A DNA stretch of 64,000 nt from Kribbella qitaiheensis (GTDB taxonomy: Bacteria > Actinomycetota > Actinomycetes > Propionibacteriales > Kribbellaceae). The notes under the pieces were generated by a model. It had not been told where the DNA came from, searched no databases, and saw only the letters and a program-made list of their open reading frames with translations. This document shows, piece after piece, positions 9,468 through 17,027 of the stretch. Position numbers and translations under genes: made by a program. The DNA lies in assembly GCF_014217565.1 (NCBI RefSeq), contig NZ_CP043661.1:6820001-6884000 (forward strand). The letters run 5' to 3'. The stretch's first letter is position 1. Each line of letters begins with the position of its first letter.

Positions 9468-9964
9468 GCAGCGACGTGCAGTTCCGCGTACGCGGCCGCG
9501 AGTTTCGGGAGCGTGTAGTGGGCGTTCAGCCCGCTCGGGTTCGGCAGGATCCAGACTTGGGTCCTGCCGATTGTCCGTTCCTGCCGGCCCATCGCGGCCT
9601 TCCGCTCGCCGAACGCGTCCCGGTACGCCGTGACGCCGACGACCGCGAGCCAGTCCGGCTGGAAGGTGAGAACCTTCTTCACCAGGTTCTCGCCACCCGC
9701 GGCGAACTCCGCCTTGCTCAGCTCGTCCGCCTTCGCAGAAGGCCGATCCACCACATTGGTGATGCCGAGGCCGAGGGTGAGCAGCTCGGCTTGCTCGTCC
9801 GGCCGGAACTGTCGCGGGGTGAAGCCCGCTTGATGCAGCGCAGGCCAGAACCGATTCCCGGGCCGCGCGAAGTGATGCCCGGTCTCCGCCGACACCAGCC
9901 CCGGATTGATCCCACAGAACAAAACCTTCAGCCCGGGCGCGATCAGGTCAGCCAGCTCTTGCAT
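9461..9964 (-). CDS. mug: G/U mismatch-specific uracil-DNA glycosylase
   Basis: 167 aa from ATG 9964. It removes uracil, or thymine derivatives, opposite guanine. Family motifs: VLFCGINPGLVSAETGHHFA (active-site GINPG) near the start, FWPALHQAGFTPR, GITNVVDRPS, and the second catalytic loop ILPNPSGLNAHYTL. Length matches Mug/TDG enzymes. The longer reading to 10057 adds a poorly conserved leader and is not used. It converges with the hydrolase remnant (7-bp overlap of ends). Confidence 0.92.
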   Translation of the reverse strand: MQELADLIAPGLKVLFCGINPGLVSAETGHHFARPGNRFWPALHQAGFTPRQFRPDEQAELLTLGLGITNVVDRPSAKADELSKAEFAAGGENLVKKVLTFQPDWLAVVGVTAYRDAFGERKAAMGRQERTIGRTQVWILPNPSGLNAHYTLPKLAAAYAELHVAAY

Positions 9965-10062
9965 CCCCGCAGCGTAGGTGCCGAACCGCCAACACTCACT
10001 AACCCCACCCGGAGGGCTGAGATGAACGGAGGCTGAGCGTGCGTACCCACCACCCACCCGTT

Positions 10063-10106
10063 ACGTCCGAAGGAGTGAGGGGCAGGACCCTCGGTTCTTC
10101 GGACGT
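10063..10106. repeat. Dispersed hairpin element, copy 2
   Basis: Outer arms ACGTCCGAA (10063-10071) and TTCGGACGT (10098-10106) flank a middle with GAGTGAGGG and CCCTCGG. It is the same length (44 bp) and design as the core of the element at 1130-1177, with an imperfect inner stem. It lies between mug and a secreted-protein gene. Confidence 0.7.
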
Positions 10107-10164
10107 TGCCGCTGGACCCCGTGCCTCGCCGCCCCGGACCTTGGTGAGTGCTGGCGGTACACCG

Positions 10165-10204
10165 AGCGGCGCCATCCCCTGGGGCGGTTGGGGATGGCGC
10201 CGCT
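10165..10204 (-). terminator. Strong hairpin at the 3' end of the secreted-protein gene
   Basis: A perfect 15-bp stem (AGCGGCGCCATCCCC, 10165-10179, paired with 10190-10204) and a 10-nt loop lie 13 bp beyond the stop of the minus-strand gene at 10217. No U-tract follows. GC-rich U-less hairpins commonly end transcripts in high-GC actinobacteria. Confidence 0.6.
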
Positions 10205-10216
10205 GTGGGAGGGCGG

Positions 10217-10912
10217 TCAGTCGTTCTCGTTGTTGAGGTTGGCCGGGAGCTGCGACTGGATGCAGCTGCGGGCGACGAACATCCAGATGGTTTCGCCGAG
10301 GGCGTTGACGCGGATCATCGAGGCGCCGTTGTCGTTCGTCGAGTAGCGGTAGCCGCCGCTGGTGGGCAGGGCGAAGCCGACCGGGTCGTGCAACCGGCCG
10401 CTGCTGAAGTTGCTGTCGACGAAGTAGTTGTAATACCCCGTGCAGGCGGACGGATTGATCGAGACGATGATCGCCCCGTCGCCGGTGTGCGGTGCCGCGT
10501 CGAAGTCCTTGCCGATGCTGCGCCGGTGCACCATTCGCGAGCTGGTGTCAGTGCTGCAACTGTCCGCGATCGTCGCCGAGTGGGAGGTGTCGAGCGCTCC
10601 CGGCACCAGCCAGGCGCAGTAGCTCGAACCGTCCCCGGCGCGCCAGCGGCCGAAGTGGAAGTTGCTGGCCGTCGTGCTGCTGACGTCGAACCGGGTGCCG
10701 GCGATCGCAGTACCCATCACATAGCCGCAGGACTTGTTCGCCAGCCAACCACCGGCGGGCATGATGCCGTGGTTGTTGCAGGCGGCCGGCTTCGGCACGT
10801 TGCCGATCGTCACGTACTGGTTGATGGCCTGCGCGGACTGGCTGGCGCCGACCAGCAGCAGTACGCCGGCGGCAACGGCGGTCAGGCCCTTCTTGACGAT
10901 TGAGGACCTCAT
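10217..10912 (-). CDS. Secreted protein of unknown function
   Basis: 231 aa with a clear Sec signal peptide: basic MRSSIVKKG, hydrophobic LTAVAAGVLLLVGA, cleavage near SAQA-IN. The mature part is rich in Ser, Gly and aromatic residues and has six Cys (CNNHG, KSCGY, YCAWL, DSCS, ACTGY, SCIQ), consistent with disulfides outside the cell. No catalytic motif was recognised. It begins 2 bp after the stop of the small SH3-like secreted gene (10915), so the two are probably one operon reading leftward. Confidence 0.72.
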   Translation of the reverse strand: MRSSIVKKGLTAVAAGVLLLVGASQSAQAINQYVTIGNVPKPAACNNHGIMPAGGWLANKSCGYVMGTAIAGTRFDVSSTTASNFHFGRWRAGDGSSYCAWLVPGALDTSHSATIADSCSTDTSSRMVHRRSIGKDFDAAPHTGDGAIIVSINPSACTGYYNYFVDSNFSSGRLHDPVGFALPTSGGYRYSTNDNGASMIRVNALGETIWMFVARSCIQSQLPANLNNEND

Positions 10913-10914
10913 GG

Positions 10915-11199
10915 TCAGCAGAACCAGCCGTCCTGGACCCAGCCCCTGTGGTTGATGGTTCCGTAGGCGAACCCGTAGGCCCAGTCGCCCGAGATCTGCT
11001 CGACCAGGAAGGTCTCGCCGCGGTGCAGCGTGCCGGCCCGGGCGCCGCCGGGTGAGGTGCGGAACTGGAGGTCGTCGGCACAGACGGTTTCGCGGACCCC
11101 GACCTGTCCATCGGCGGCTTGGGCCTGGGCCGCGTTGACGGTCAGCCCGACGACCAGCAGGGCGCCGGCGGCGGCAGTGGTGCGCAGTACTCGATTCAT
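10915..11199 (-). CDS. Small secreted SH3-like protein
   Basis: 94 aa. Signal peptide MNRVLRTTAAAGALLVVGL ending near AQAQAA. The 60-residue mature part (VRETVCADDLQFRTSP, GTLHRGETFLVEQISGDWAY, GWVQDGWFC) is a bacterial SH3 domain: the LxxRxxP start, the hydrophobic GExF/WVxx strands, and the terminal GWV...Cys. It resembles the extracellular tail of the kinase at 12277, which also ends in a Cys after an SH3 core. It probably binds cell-wall peptides. Same operon as the 10217 gene. Confidence 0.78.
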   Translation of the reverse strand: MNRVLRTTAAAGALLVVGLTVNAAQAQAADGQVGVRETVCADDLQFRTSPGGARAGTLHRGETFLVEQISGDWAYGFAYGTINHRGWVQDGWFC

Positions 11200-11268
11200 T
11201 GCGGTTTTCTCCTTAAGGGGCGGGATGGAGAGAGAATGAAGAGCTTTTGAGGGGGATAAACAGCGGGA

Positions 11269-11595
11269 TCACCAGCTGTTGTAGCCACCGATGCACTCTT
11301 CGCGGATGAAGCCCCAGTCGTTCGGGCCGAAGTCCTGGATCGAGGCCCAGCCGTTGTAGACCGGGTGCTTGCCCGGGGTGTGGCCGATCTTGTCGCCGTA
11401 GCCGAGGGTCCGGATGTAGGTGACCGGGCCGGGGATGGAGAAGTTGTAGTTCTCGTACATCGTCGCGCTCTGGCAGACGTTGATCGCATGCGTCGGTACT
11501 TCGACCGCGGTGGCGGCCGGTGCGCCTGCCGCGAGGGCTGCGCCACCGAGGGCGAGCGCCGCGGCGGCGATGGCGAGAGGAGCCTTGCGTGTCAT
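11269..11595 (-). CDS. Small secreted SH3-like protein
   Basis: 108 aa from ATG 11595, chosen because GGAGG lies 6 nt upstream; an ATG four codons earlier lacks a ribosome site. Signal peptide MTRKAPLAIAAAALALGGAA, cleavage near ATA-VEV. The mature 75 residues include NVCQSATMYENYNF, YGDKIGHTPGKHPVYNGWAS and DFGPNDWGFIREECIG: short beta-strands with two Cys near the ends, compatible with an SH3-like fold. It is the third small exported protein in this cluster and is divergent from the HTH gene, with paired operator-like sites between them. Confidence 0.68.
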   Translation of the reverse strand: MTRKAPLAIAAAALALGGAALAAGAPAATAVEVPTHAINVCQSATMYENYNFSIPGPVTYIRTLGYGDKIGHTPGKHPVYNGWASIQDFGPNDWGFIREECIGGYNSW

Positions 11596-11613
11596 CTCAA
11601 CCTCCATTGGTTT

Positions 11614-11653
11614 GTCATCTGAGATGACGTTAAACCGTGTCGTCAGAGATGGC
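11614..11653. promoter_or_regulatory. Two similar palindromic sites in a divergent promoter
   Basis: GTCATCTGAGATGAC (11614-11628) is a perfect 15-bp palindrome. GTCGTCAGAGATGGC (11639-11653) matches it at 12 of 15 positions, with starts 25 bp apart. They lie between a secreted-protein gene and the HTH gene, whose likely leaderless -10 (TACGCT, ending 11679) is downstream. Probably operators for the HTH protein. Confidence 0.5.
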
Positions 11654-11684
11654 AATAGGTGTACTCCGTGGTTACGCTGGCCCG

Positions 11685-12275
11685 GTGAACGACATTCGAC
11701 CGGCGCACGACGAAGAGGCGGCCGGCCAGGACTTCGGCGAGCCGGACCTGTCCCGCAAGGCCTTCTACGGGATCGCCGAGATCGCCGAGACGCTCGGCCT
11801 GAACCGGCAGTTGGTGACCGCGTGGCGGCGCCGGCGTAGCCACGGCATCCCGGAACCGGACGCCGAACTGTCGTCCGGGCCGATCTGGCGTGGCGAGACC
11901 GTCGAGCCGTGGATCGATGTTGTGCGTGACCGGCGCGAAGGCGTCGGCGGCCAGCCGTTGAGTGCTGAGGTCGCGTTGCGGGCCGGCCGCCGGATGCTGC
12001 GGGTCTCGGCGCTGCTGCTGGACCAGCCGATTCGTTCGCGGTTGCTGAGCCAGGCGCTGGCCGAGGCGCGCGAACTGCTGCCGGTGGTGGAGTCGGCTTC
12101 GGATGATCCGCTGGGCCGGGCCGTCGAGCAACTCCTGTCGCCAGTGCGCGGAACTGACGATCAACCCGTCGATCTGAAGGTCTTTCGTCAAAAAGTTCTG
12201 TCGGAGGTGGCCCAGCTGGAACCGCTTGTCCGGCTGGCGGCAGAATCCCTTCCCGATCCGGAGAGTGCGGGTTAG
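11685..12275 (+). CDS. HTH-containing protein of unknown function
   Basis: 196 aa from GTG 11685, chosen because a TACGCT box lies about 6 nt before it (leaderless pattern); the in-frame ATG at 11637 would place the promoter inside the gene. Residues about 24-50 (FYGIAEIAETLGLNRQLVTA, then WRRRRSHG) form a helix-turn-helix that may choose between paired targets. The C-terminal 120 residues are helical (LRAGRRMLRVSALLL, LSQALAEARELLPVV). No ligand domain was recognised. It is followed after 1 bp by a Ser/Thr kinase gene, so it could be the kinase's substrate or regulator. Confidence 0.6.
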   Translation: MNDIRPAHDEEAAGQDFGEPDLSRKAFYGIAEIAETLGLNRQLVTAWRRRRSHGIPEPDAELSSGPIWRGETVEPWIDVVRDRREGVGGQPLSAEVALRAGRRMLRVSALLLDQPIRSRLLSQALAEARELLPVVESASDDPLGRAVEQLLSPVRGTDDQPVDLKVFRQKVLSEVAQLEPLVRLAAESLPDPESAG

Positions 12276-12276
12276 T

Positions 12277-13518
12277 GTGCGTGCCGTGATCGTCGAAGTA
12301 CCTGGCTACCGCCTGGCGGAGCCGTTGGGTGCGGGCGCGACAGGGGTGGTGTACGCGGCGAACCGGCTGGCCGACGGGCGGTCCGTCGCGGTCAAGGTGG
12401 TGCATCCCGAGCTGGTCGACCCGCAGTACCGTGACCGGCTGCGCCGGGAGGCTCGACTGGCCGCGGCCGTCGACCATCCTGGGGTGGTCCGGGTGCACGC
12501 CGTCGGCGGCGACGGCGACCGGGCCTGGCTGGCGATGGATCGGCTGAGTGGTCCTGACCTGCAGCGGTTGCTCGACGACGGTGGTGCGTTGCCGGCTTCT
12601 CGTGCGGTGGCGCTGCTTTCGGAGGTGGCCGCCGCGGTGGATGCGATGCACAAGGCCGGGGTGATTCATCGCGATCTGAAGCCGGCCAACATCATCCTTG
12701 ATGGCGATCGGCCGACGGTGGCCGATTTCGGCGTCGCGCGGCAGCTGGTGAGTCTGGAATCGAGCACTGGGATGGACCTCAGTGGCGGTGCTGACTGGCT
12801 CCGGAGTGGAGAGGCGTCCGGCCCGTCGCTCGGGGCGATGGCCGGCACGGTCGCGTACATGGCTCCCGAGCAGTGGCGCGGCGAAGCGGTGTCGGCGGCA
12901 ACTGATGTGTACGCGTTGGGCGGCACGTTGTTCAGTTTGCTGACCGGTCGGCGACCATTCGATCGGCGGACGTTGCCCGAGCTCGCGTACGCCGTCGCGA
13001 TGCTCCCGCCGCCGGCGCCGAGCGCGTACGGCGTACCGGCTGGGTTTGATGACGTCGTCCGTGCGGCGATGGCCAAGGAGCCGGGGGATCGCTATCCGAC
13101 GGCCGCCGCCTTCGCTGATGCTCTCCGCGCCGCTGCTGTTGGCGAACCTTCCGCCGTACTCGAGAAGACCAAGGGCGTTTCGGCTGGTGGCGGGCCTCAG
13201 TTGGTTGTGAAGTCGGGTCAGTGGACGCGGCGGCGGATCGGGACGCTGGTCGCGATCGTGGCGCCGGTGCTCGTCATCGGGGGAGTCGGTGCGACCGTGC
13301 TCGCCCAGGGGGACGCGCAGTCGCCGGACCTGACCGTCTGCGCGCAGGACGCGACCGTCCGGGACGCACCCCGCAGCCGAACGGTGATCGCGACGGTCCA
13401 TCACGGCGATCGATTGACTCCGATCGCGCCCCGCGATGGGGCCGCCTGGGTCCACGTCCGGCTGCCCGACGGCCGCACCGGCTGGTCTCTTACCGACTAT
13501 GTCCGGCACCAGTGCTGA
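12277..13518 (+). CDS. Membrane Ser/Thr protein kinase with extracellular SH3 tail
   Basis: 413 aa from GTG 12277. The kinase domain (about 5-270) has the glycine loop LGAGATGVVY, invariant Lys in VAVKVV, catalytic IHRDLKPANIIL, metal-binding ADFGVA and MAPEQW. A basic RRRIG precedes one membrane helix (LVAIVAPVLVIGGVGATVL, about 325-343). The outside tail TVCAQDATVRDAPRS ... HHGDRLTPI ... GRTGWSLTDYVRHQC is an SH3-like domain, replacing the PASTA repeats of PknB-type kinases. It likely senses wall ligands. The adjacent secreted SH3-like proteins make a shared pathway plausible. GTG 12286 is an alternative start. Confidence 0.88.
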   Translation: MRAVIVEVPGYRLAEPLGAGATGVVYAANRLADGRSVAVKVVHPELVDPQYRDRLRREARLAAAVDHPGVVRVHAVGGDGDRAWLAMDRLSGPDLQRLLDDGGALPASRAVALLSEVAAAVDAMHKAGVIHRDLKPANIILDGDRPTVADFGVARQLVSLESSTGMDLSGGADWLRSGEASGPSLGAMAGTVAYMAPEQWRGEAVSAATDVYALGGTLFSLLTGRRPFDRRTLPELAYAVAMLPPPAPSAYGVPAGFDDVVRAAMAKEPGDRYPTAAAFADALRAAAVGEPSAVLEKTKGVSAGGGPQLVVKSGQWTRRRIGTLVAIVAPVLVIGGVGATVLAQGDAQSPDLTVCAQDATVRDAPRSRTVIATVHHGDRLTPIAPRDGAAWVHVRLPDGRTGWSLTDYVRHQC

Positions 13519-13534
13519 ATTGCCCTTGGGGTGC

Positions 13535-13579
13535 GTCAACCCAGGGTTGACGATCGATTGTTGTCAACCTAAGGTTGAC
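13535..13579. promoter_or_regulatory. Two perfect 17-bp operators upstream of the Clp-N gene
   Basis: GTCAACCCAGGGTTGAC (13535-13551) and GTCAACCTAAGGTTGAC (13563-13579) are both perfect inverted repeats. Their starts are 28 bp apart, and the second ends 3 bp before the ATG at 13583. The spacing implies cooperative binding that would block the promoter. The downstream protein carries its own HTH, so autoregulation is likely. Confidence 0.8.
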
Positions 13580-13582
13580 GGC

Positions 13583-14311
13583 ATGACACCTGGACCCGGT
13601 CTGCAGCAACTCATCGACACGATCCGCCAAGACGCCGGTACCGACGACGTCCTCGTTCAGCTCGCCACCGCATCGAGCACGATCAACGACCTGACCAGTA
13701 CCAGCGACGCCGCCCTCGGGTACTTCGTCGACCGCGCTCGGGGCGCCGGCAAGTCGTGGGTCGAGATCAGCGGCGTGCTCGGCGTCAGCAAGCAGGCCGC
13801 GCACAAACGCTTCGCCGACTCGTGGGCCGCCGCGCCGAACTTCGACCGCTTCACCAACCGATGCCGGGCGGTCCTCGAAGCGGCCGGAGTGGCCGCCCAG
13901 CGCCTCAACCACTCCTTCATCGGCACCGAGCACCTGCTCCTCGGGATGTTCACCGAACCGGTGTCGATCGCGGCCCGCGTCCTTCTCGCGCACGACATCA
14001 CCGAGGAGGCGGTCGCGGCCGCGATCGAGCCGCTCAGCCCCGCGCGGGAGCCGGAGGCTGCTGGGGAGACGGGTGCTGCGGTGGACGACGGTTCACCGTT
14101 CACCCGGCGCGCCGCGCACGTTCTCTCGGATGCGGTCGCCGAGGCGCTGACATTGGGCCACAACTATGTCGGCACCGAGCACCTGCTGCTCGCCTTCTAC
14201 CGAGGCCAGGCCACGATCGCGACCAAGGTGCTGCTGGAACTCGGCCTGGACGAGTCAACGGCCTGGAATGACATCCGCGCCATCCTCGACGAGCTCACGA
14301 AGAACAAGTAG
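13583..14311 (+). CDS. HTH plus double Clp-N repeat protein (ClpC N-domain-like)
   Basis: 242 aa. Residues about 30-70 hold an HTH (FVDRARGAGKSWVEISGVLG then VSKQAAHKRFADSW). The C-terminal part has two Clp repeats with the hallmark HxxxGTEHLLLG: NHSFIGTEHLLLGMF near 112 and GHNYVGTEHLLLAFY near 195, the first followed by AARVLLAHDITEEAV and the second by ATKVLLELGLDEST. No AAA+ module is present, so it is not a protease chaperone. It may sense damaged proteins or pArg through the Clp-N fold and control DNA through the HTH. Two perfect operators precede it. Confidence 0.85.
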   Translation: MTPGPGLQQLIDTIRQDAGTDDVLVQLATASSTINDLTSTSDAALGYFVDRARGAGKSWVEISGVLGVSKQAAHKRFADSWAAAPNFDRFTNRCRAVLEAAGVAAQRLNHSFIGTEHLLLGMFTEPVSIAARVLLAHDITEEAVAAAIEPLSPAREPEAAGETGAAVDDGSPFTRRAAHVLSDAVAEALTLGHNYVGTEHLLLAFYRGQATIATKVLLELGLDESTAWNDIRAILDELTKNK

Positions 14312-14339
14312 GCACTCTGCCGAAGTCGGCGACATCCCC

Positions 14340-14812
14340 GATCGGGCCTCGGCGCCGCTGCCCGATCCTTTGGTCGCCGAAGGCCGGCTGTCGCTCGACG
14401 ACCAGGTCACGAAACTGTTGCCTGAGGCATCGATCGATGAGTGGATCACCGTCCGGCACCTGCTCACCCATACCAGCGGCATCGACGGCGACATCTTCAC
14501 CGACACCGGTCGCGGCGACGACTGCGTCTCGAAGTACGTCGCGCTGCTCGGCGACGTGGATCACCTGTTCGCGCCGGGGGAGGCGTACTCGTACTGCAAC
14601 GCCGGATTCGTCCTGCTCGGCCGGCTCATCGAAGTACTGGATGAGCGGAGTTGGGACGAGTCCCTGCACGCTCGCCTGATCATGCCGCTCGGGCTTCGCG
14701 AGACCGTGACTCTGCCGGAAGAGGCGATCCTGCGCCGCGCCGCCGTCGGTCACCTCGCCGACGGAACCACGGTCAGCACCTGGCAACTCCCGCGCAGCCT
14801 CACCTTCCCCTT
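14340..14812 (+). pseudogene. Beta-lactamase-family serine hydrolase, both ends lost
   Basis: The frame reads LVAEGRLSLDDQVTKLLPEA, then ITVRHLLTHTSGI, FAPGEAYSYCNAGFVLLGRL and GLRETVTL: the middle of a class C beta-lactamase/DD-peptidase-like fold with its YxN-type motif (YCN). The N-terminal SxxK nucleophile segment is missing; the frame emerges from the end of the Clp-N gene without a start. On the right the protein runs into the 20-bp tandem repeat after WQLPRSL, so the KTG end is lost too. Non-functional remnant. Confidence 0.8.
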
Positions 14813-14815
14813 TCA

Positions 14816-15006
14816 CCTTGGGTTCACCCCCCTCGTCTTGGGGTTCGCCCCCTCGTCTTGGGGTTCGCCCCCTTGTCTTGGGGTTCGCCCCCTTGTCTTG
14901 GGGTTCGCCCCCTTGTCTTGGGGTTCGCCCCCTTGTCTTGGGGTTCACCCCCTCGTCTTGGGGTTCACCCACTGTTGTGCCAATGGGGGAACCCCAAGAC
15001 GAGGGG
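14816..15006. repeat. 20-bp tandem repeat array ending in an inverted unit
   Basis: About seven head-to-tail units of GGGTTCGCCCCCTTGTCTTG (units at 14821, 14841, 14861 and so on to 14960), differing mainly at two positions (TTCA/TTCG and CTCG/CTTG), plus a partial eighth. An inverted unit (GGGGAACCCCAAGACGAGGG) follows at about 14986-15005, so the last direct unit and this copy could form a long hairpin. It replaces the 3' end of a hydrolase gene. No unique spacers, so not CRISPR. 15007-15153 shows nothing recognisable. Confidence 0.9.
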
Positions 15007-15153
15007 GGAAGCACACCGAACACCCCCGGAGGGCGCCGTCTGGGGGGCTCCGGCCAGTCGACTAAGGAATGTCTACCCGCAAAGGGCCTTACCGACGGAC
15101 CGATGGTCACCTGAACCAGGCCGAGGGACGCGATCTTCGCCGGGTGGTGCGGA

Positions 15154-15493
15154 AACAACCCGTCAGTGGTCGAAGAACCCGCTAGCCGCCGAACAACCCG
15201 TCAGTGGTCGAAGAACCCGCTAGCCGCCGAACAACCCGTCAGTGGTCGAAGAACCCGCTAGCCGCCGAACAACCCGTCAGTGGTCGAAGAACCCGCTAGC
15301 CGCCGAACAACCCGTCAGTGGTCGAAGAACCCGCTAGCCGCCGAACAACCCGTCAGTGGTTGAACAACCCGCTAGCCGCCGAACAACCCGTCAGTGGTTG
15401 AACAACCCGCTAGCCGCCGAACAACCCGTCAGTGGTTGAACAACCCGCTAGCCGCCGAACAACCCGATGGCGGCCGAGCAGCCCGCCATCGGG
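15154..15493. repeat. 38-bp iteron-like array (8 units) plus terminal hairpin
   Basis: Eight exact-period 38-bp units start at 15154, 15192, 15230, 15268, 15306, 15344, 15382 and 15420. Each is two related 19-bp halves: AACAACCCGTCAGTGGTCG and AAGAACCCGCTAGCCGCCG. Units 1-5 carry GTCGAAGAACCC and units 6-8 GTTGAACAACCC, so the array grew in two blocks. A ninth, diverged half leads into a hairpin with 11-bp arms CCCGATGGCGG (15463-15473) and 15483-15493. It lies upstream of the MoxR gene. 15494-15614 has no feature I can name. Confidence 0.9.
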
Positions 15494-15627
15494 CGAATGG
15501 TCGGCTGGGCGTGCGGCCGGGGGAGCTGTTGACAGGGATGGTGAGTGGTGGGGTGAGGGGGTGAGGGGTGTAAGCCGAGGGTGGAATTCAGTGCCGGGTT
15601 TGGGGTTGGCGAGCTAACGTCGTGTTC

Positions 15628-17025
15628 GTGACTAGTGCACCTGTTGAGCTTCCCCGGAACGTTGGCGAGCTTCGGGCCGCCGGATACGTTCCCCGTTCGA
15701 TCAAGGCTGAGATCCGCGACAATCTGCTGACCGAGTTGCGCGCTGGGCGTGACCCTTGGCCGGGGATCGTCGGGTTCTCCCGGACTGTTATCCCTCAGTT
15801 GGAGCGTGCCCTGCTGGCCGGGCACGACGTAGTACTGCTCGGTGAGCGCGGCCAGGGCAAGACCCGCCTGCTCCGCACGCTGGTCGGGCTGCTGGACGAA
15901 TGGACGCCCGTGATCGAGGGAGCGGAGCTGCCCGAGCATCCGCTCGATCCGATCACCCCGGCGTCGAAGCGAAGGGCGGCTGAACTCGGTGACGAGCTGC
16001 CTGTCGCGTGGTTGCACCGCAGCCTCCGGTACGCCGAGAAGCTGGCCACGCCGGACACCTCGGTCGGCGACCTGATCGGCGACGTCGACCCCGTGAAGGT
16101 CGCCGAGGGCCGCAGCCTGGGCGACCCCGAGACGATTCACTTCGGCCTGGTCCCGCGGGCGCACCGCGGGATCGTCGCCATCAACGAGCTGCCCGACCTG
16201 GCCGAGCGGATCCAGGTCGCGTTGCTGAACGTGATGGAGGAGCGCGACATCCAGGTCCGCGGGTACACGCTGCGGCTCCCGCTCGACGTGTTGCTGGTGG
16301 CAACGGCCAACCCGGAGGACTACACCAACCGCGGCCGCATCATCACCCCGCTGAAGGACCGCTTCGGCGCGGAGGTGCGGACCCACTACCCGCTCGACAT
16401 CGACGCCGAGGTCGAGGTCGTACGGCAGGAGAGCCACCTGACCGCGGAGGTCGGGGAGCCGCTGCTGGAGGTGCTCGCACGGTTCGTACGGCATCTGCGT
16501 GAGTCGAACGCGATCGACCAGCGCTCGGGTGTGTCAGCCCGGTTCGCGGTCGCCGCGGCCGAAACGGTTGCTGCTGCCGCACTCAGGAGAAGCGCGATCA
16601 CCGGCGAAGAGCCAGCCGTCGCGCGACCTGTCGACCTTGAGGCCGTTCCGGCCGTACTGCGGGGCAAGCTGGAGTTCGAGCCTGGTGAGGAAGGACGCGA
16701 GACCGAGCTGCTCGAGTACCTGCTGCGCAGATCCGTCGCCGACACCGCGCGCGAACGCTTCGCCGGACTCGATCTCACCCCGCTCGCGAATGCGGTTGCC
16801 GACGGCCACCTTGTGACCACCGGTGAGCGGATCCCCGGACGCGACGTACTGGCTGCTCTGCCTGAGCTTCCGGTGCTGCACGATGTCGCAGCCAGGGCCG
16901 GTGTGGAGCCGAACGATTCGCCAGGCCGGATCGCGGCCGCGGTCGAGCTCGCCCTGGAGGCGCTCTACCTGTCCAAGCGATTGGCCAAGGACGCCGACGA
17001 CGACACGACCGTCTACGGGGTCTGA
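15628..17025 (+). CDS. MoxR/BchI-like AAA+ ATPase
   Basis: 465 aa from GTG 15628; TAACGT at 15615-15620 lies 7 nt upstream (leaderless pattern), so the GTG at 15622 is less likely. Walker A is LLGERGQGKTRLLRTL (about 72-87). Walker B and the second region read GIVAINELPDLAERIQVALL. Sensor 1 is LLVATANPEDYTNRGRIITP, followed by the arginine-rich DRFGAEVRTHYPL. This is the magnesium-chelatase-I/MoxR layout. The VWA gene follows after 2 bp, and the pair probably forms a chaperone-like complex that remodels or inserts metals into a client enzyme; the client is unknown. Confidence 0.88.
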   Translation: MTSAPVELPRNVGELRAAGYVPRSIKAEIRDNLLTELRAGRDPWPGIVGFSRTVIPQLERALLAGHDVVLLGERGQGKTRLLRTLVGLLDEWTPVIEGAELPEHPLDPITPASKRRAAELGDELPVAWLHRSLRYAEKLATPDTSVGDLIGDVDPVKVAEGRSLGDPETIHFGLVPRAHRGIVAINELPDLAERIQVALLNVMEERDIQVRGYTLRLPLDVLLVATANPEDYTNRGRIITPLKDRFGAEVRTHYPLDIDAEVEVVRQESHLTAEVGEPLLEVLARFVRHLRESNAIDQRSGVSARFAVAAAETVAAAALRRSAITGEEPAVARPVDLEAVPAVLRGKLEFEPGEEGRETELLEYLLRRSVADTARERFAGLDLTPLANAVADGHLVTTGERIPGRDVLAALPELPVLHDVAARAGVEPNDSPGRIAAAVELALEALYLSKRLAKDADDDTTVYGV

Positions 17026-17027
17026 CG

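Noticed and set aside
14818..15158. Pro/Gly-rich repeat protein encoded across the 20-bp array
   Set aside because: The open frames come from a repeat whose unit lacks stops; there is no promoter, ribosome site or conserved start, and the frame enters from a truncated gene.
15154..15457. CRISPR array
   Set aside because: Units are contiguous with no unique spacers and no cas genes nearby; it is a plain tandem array.
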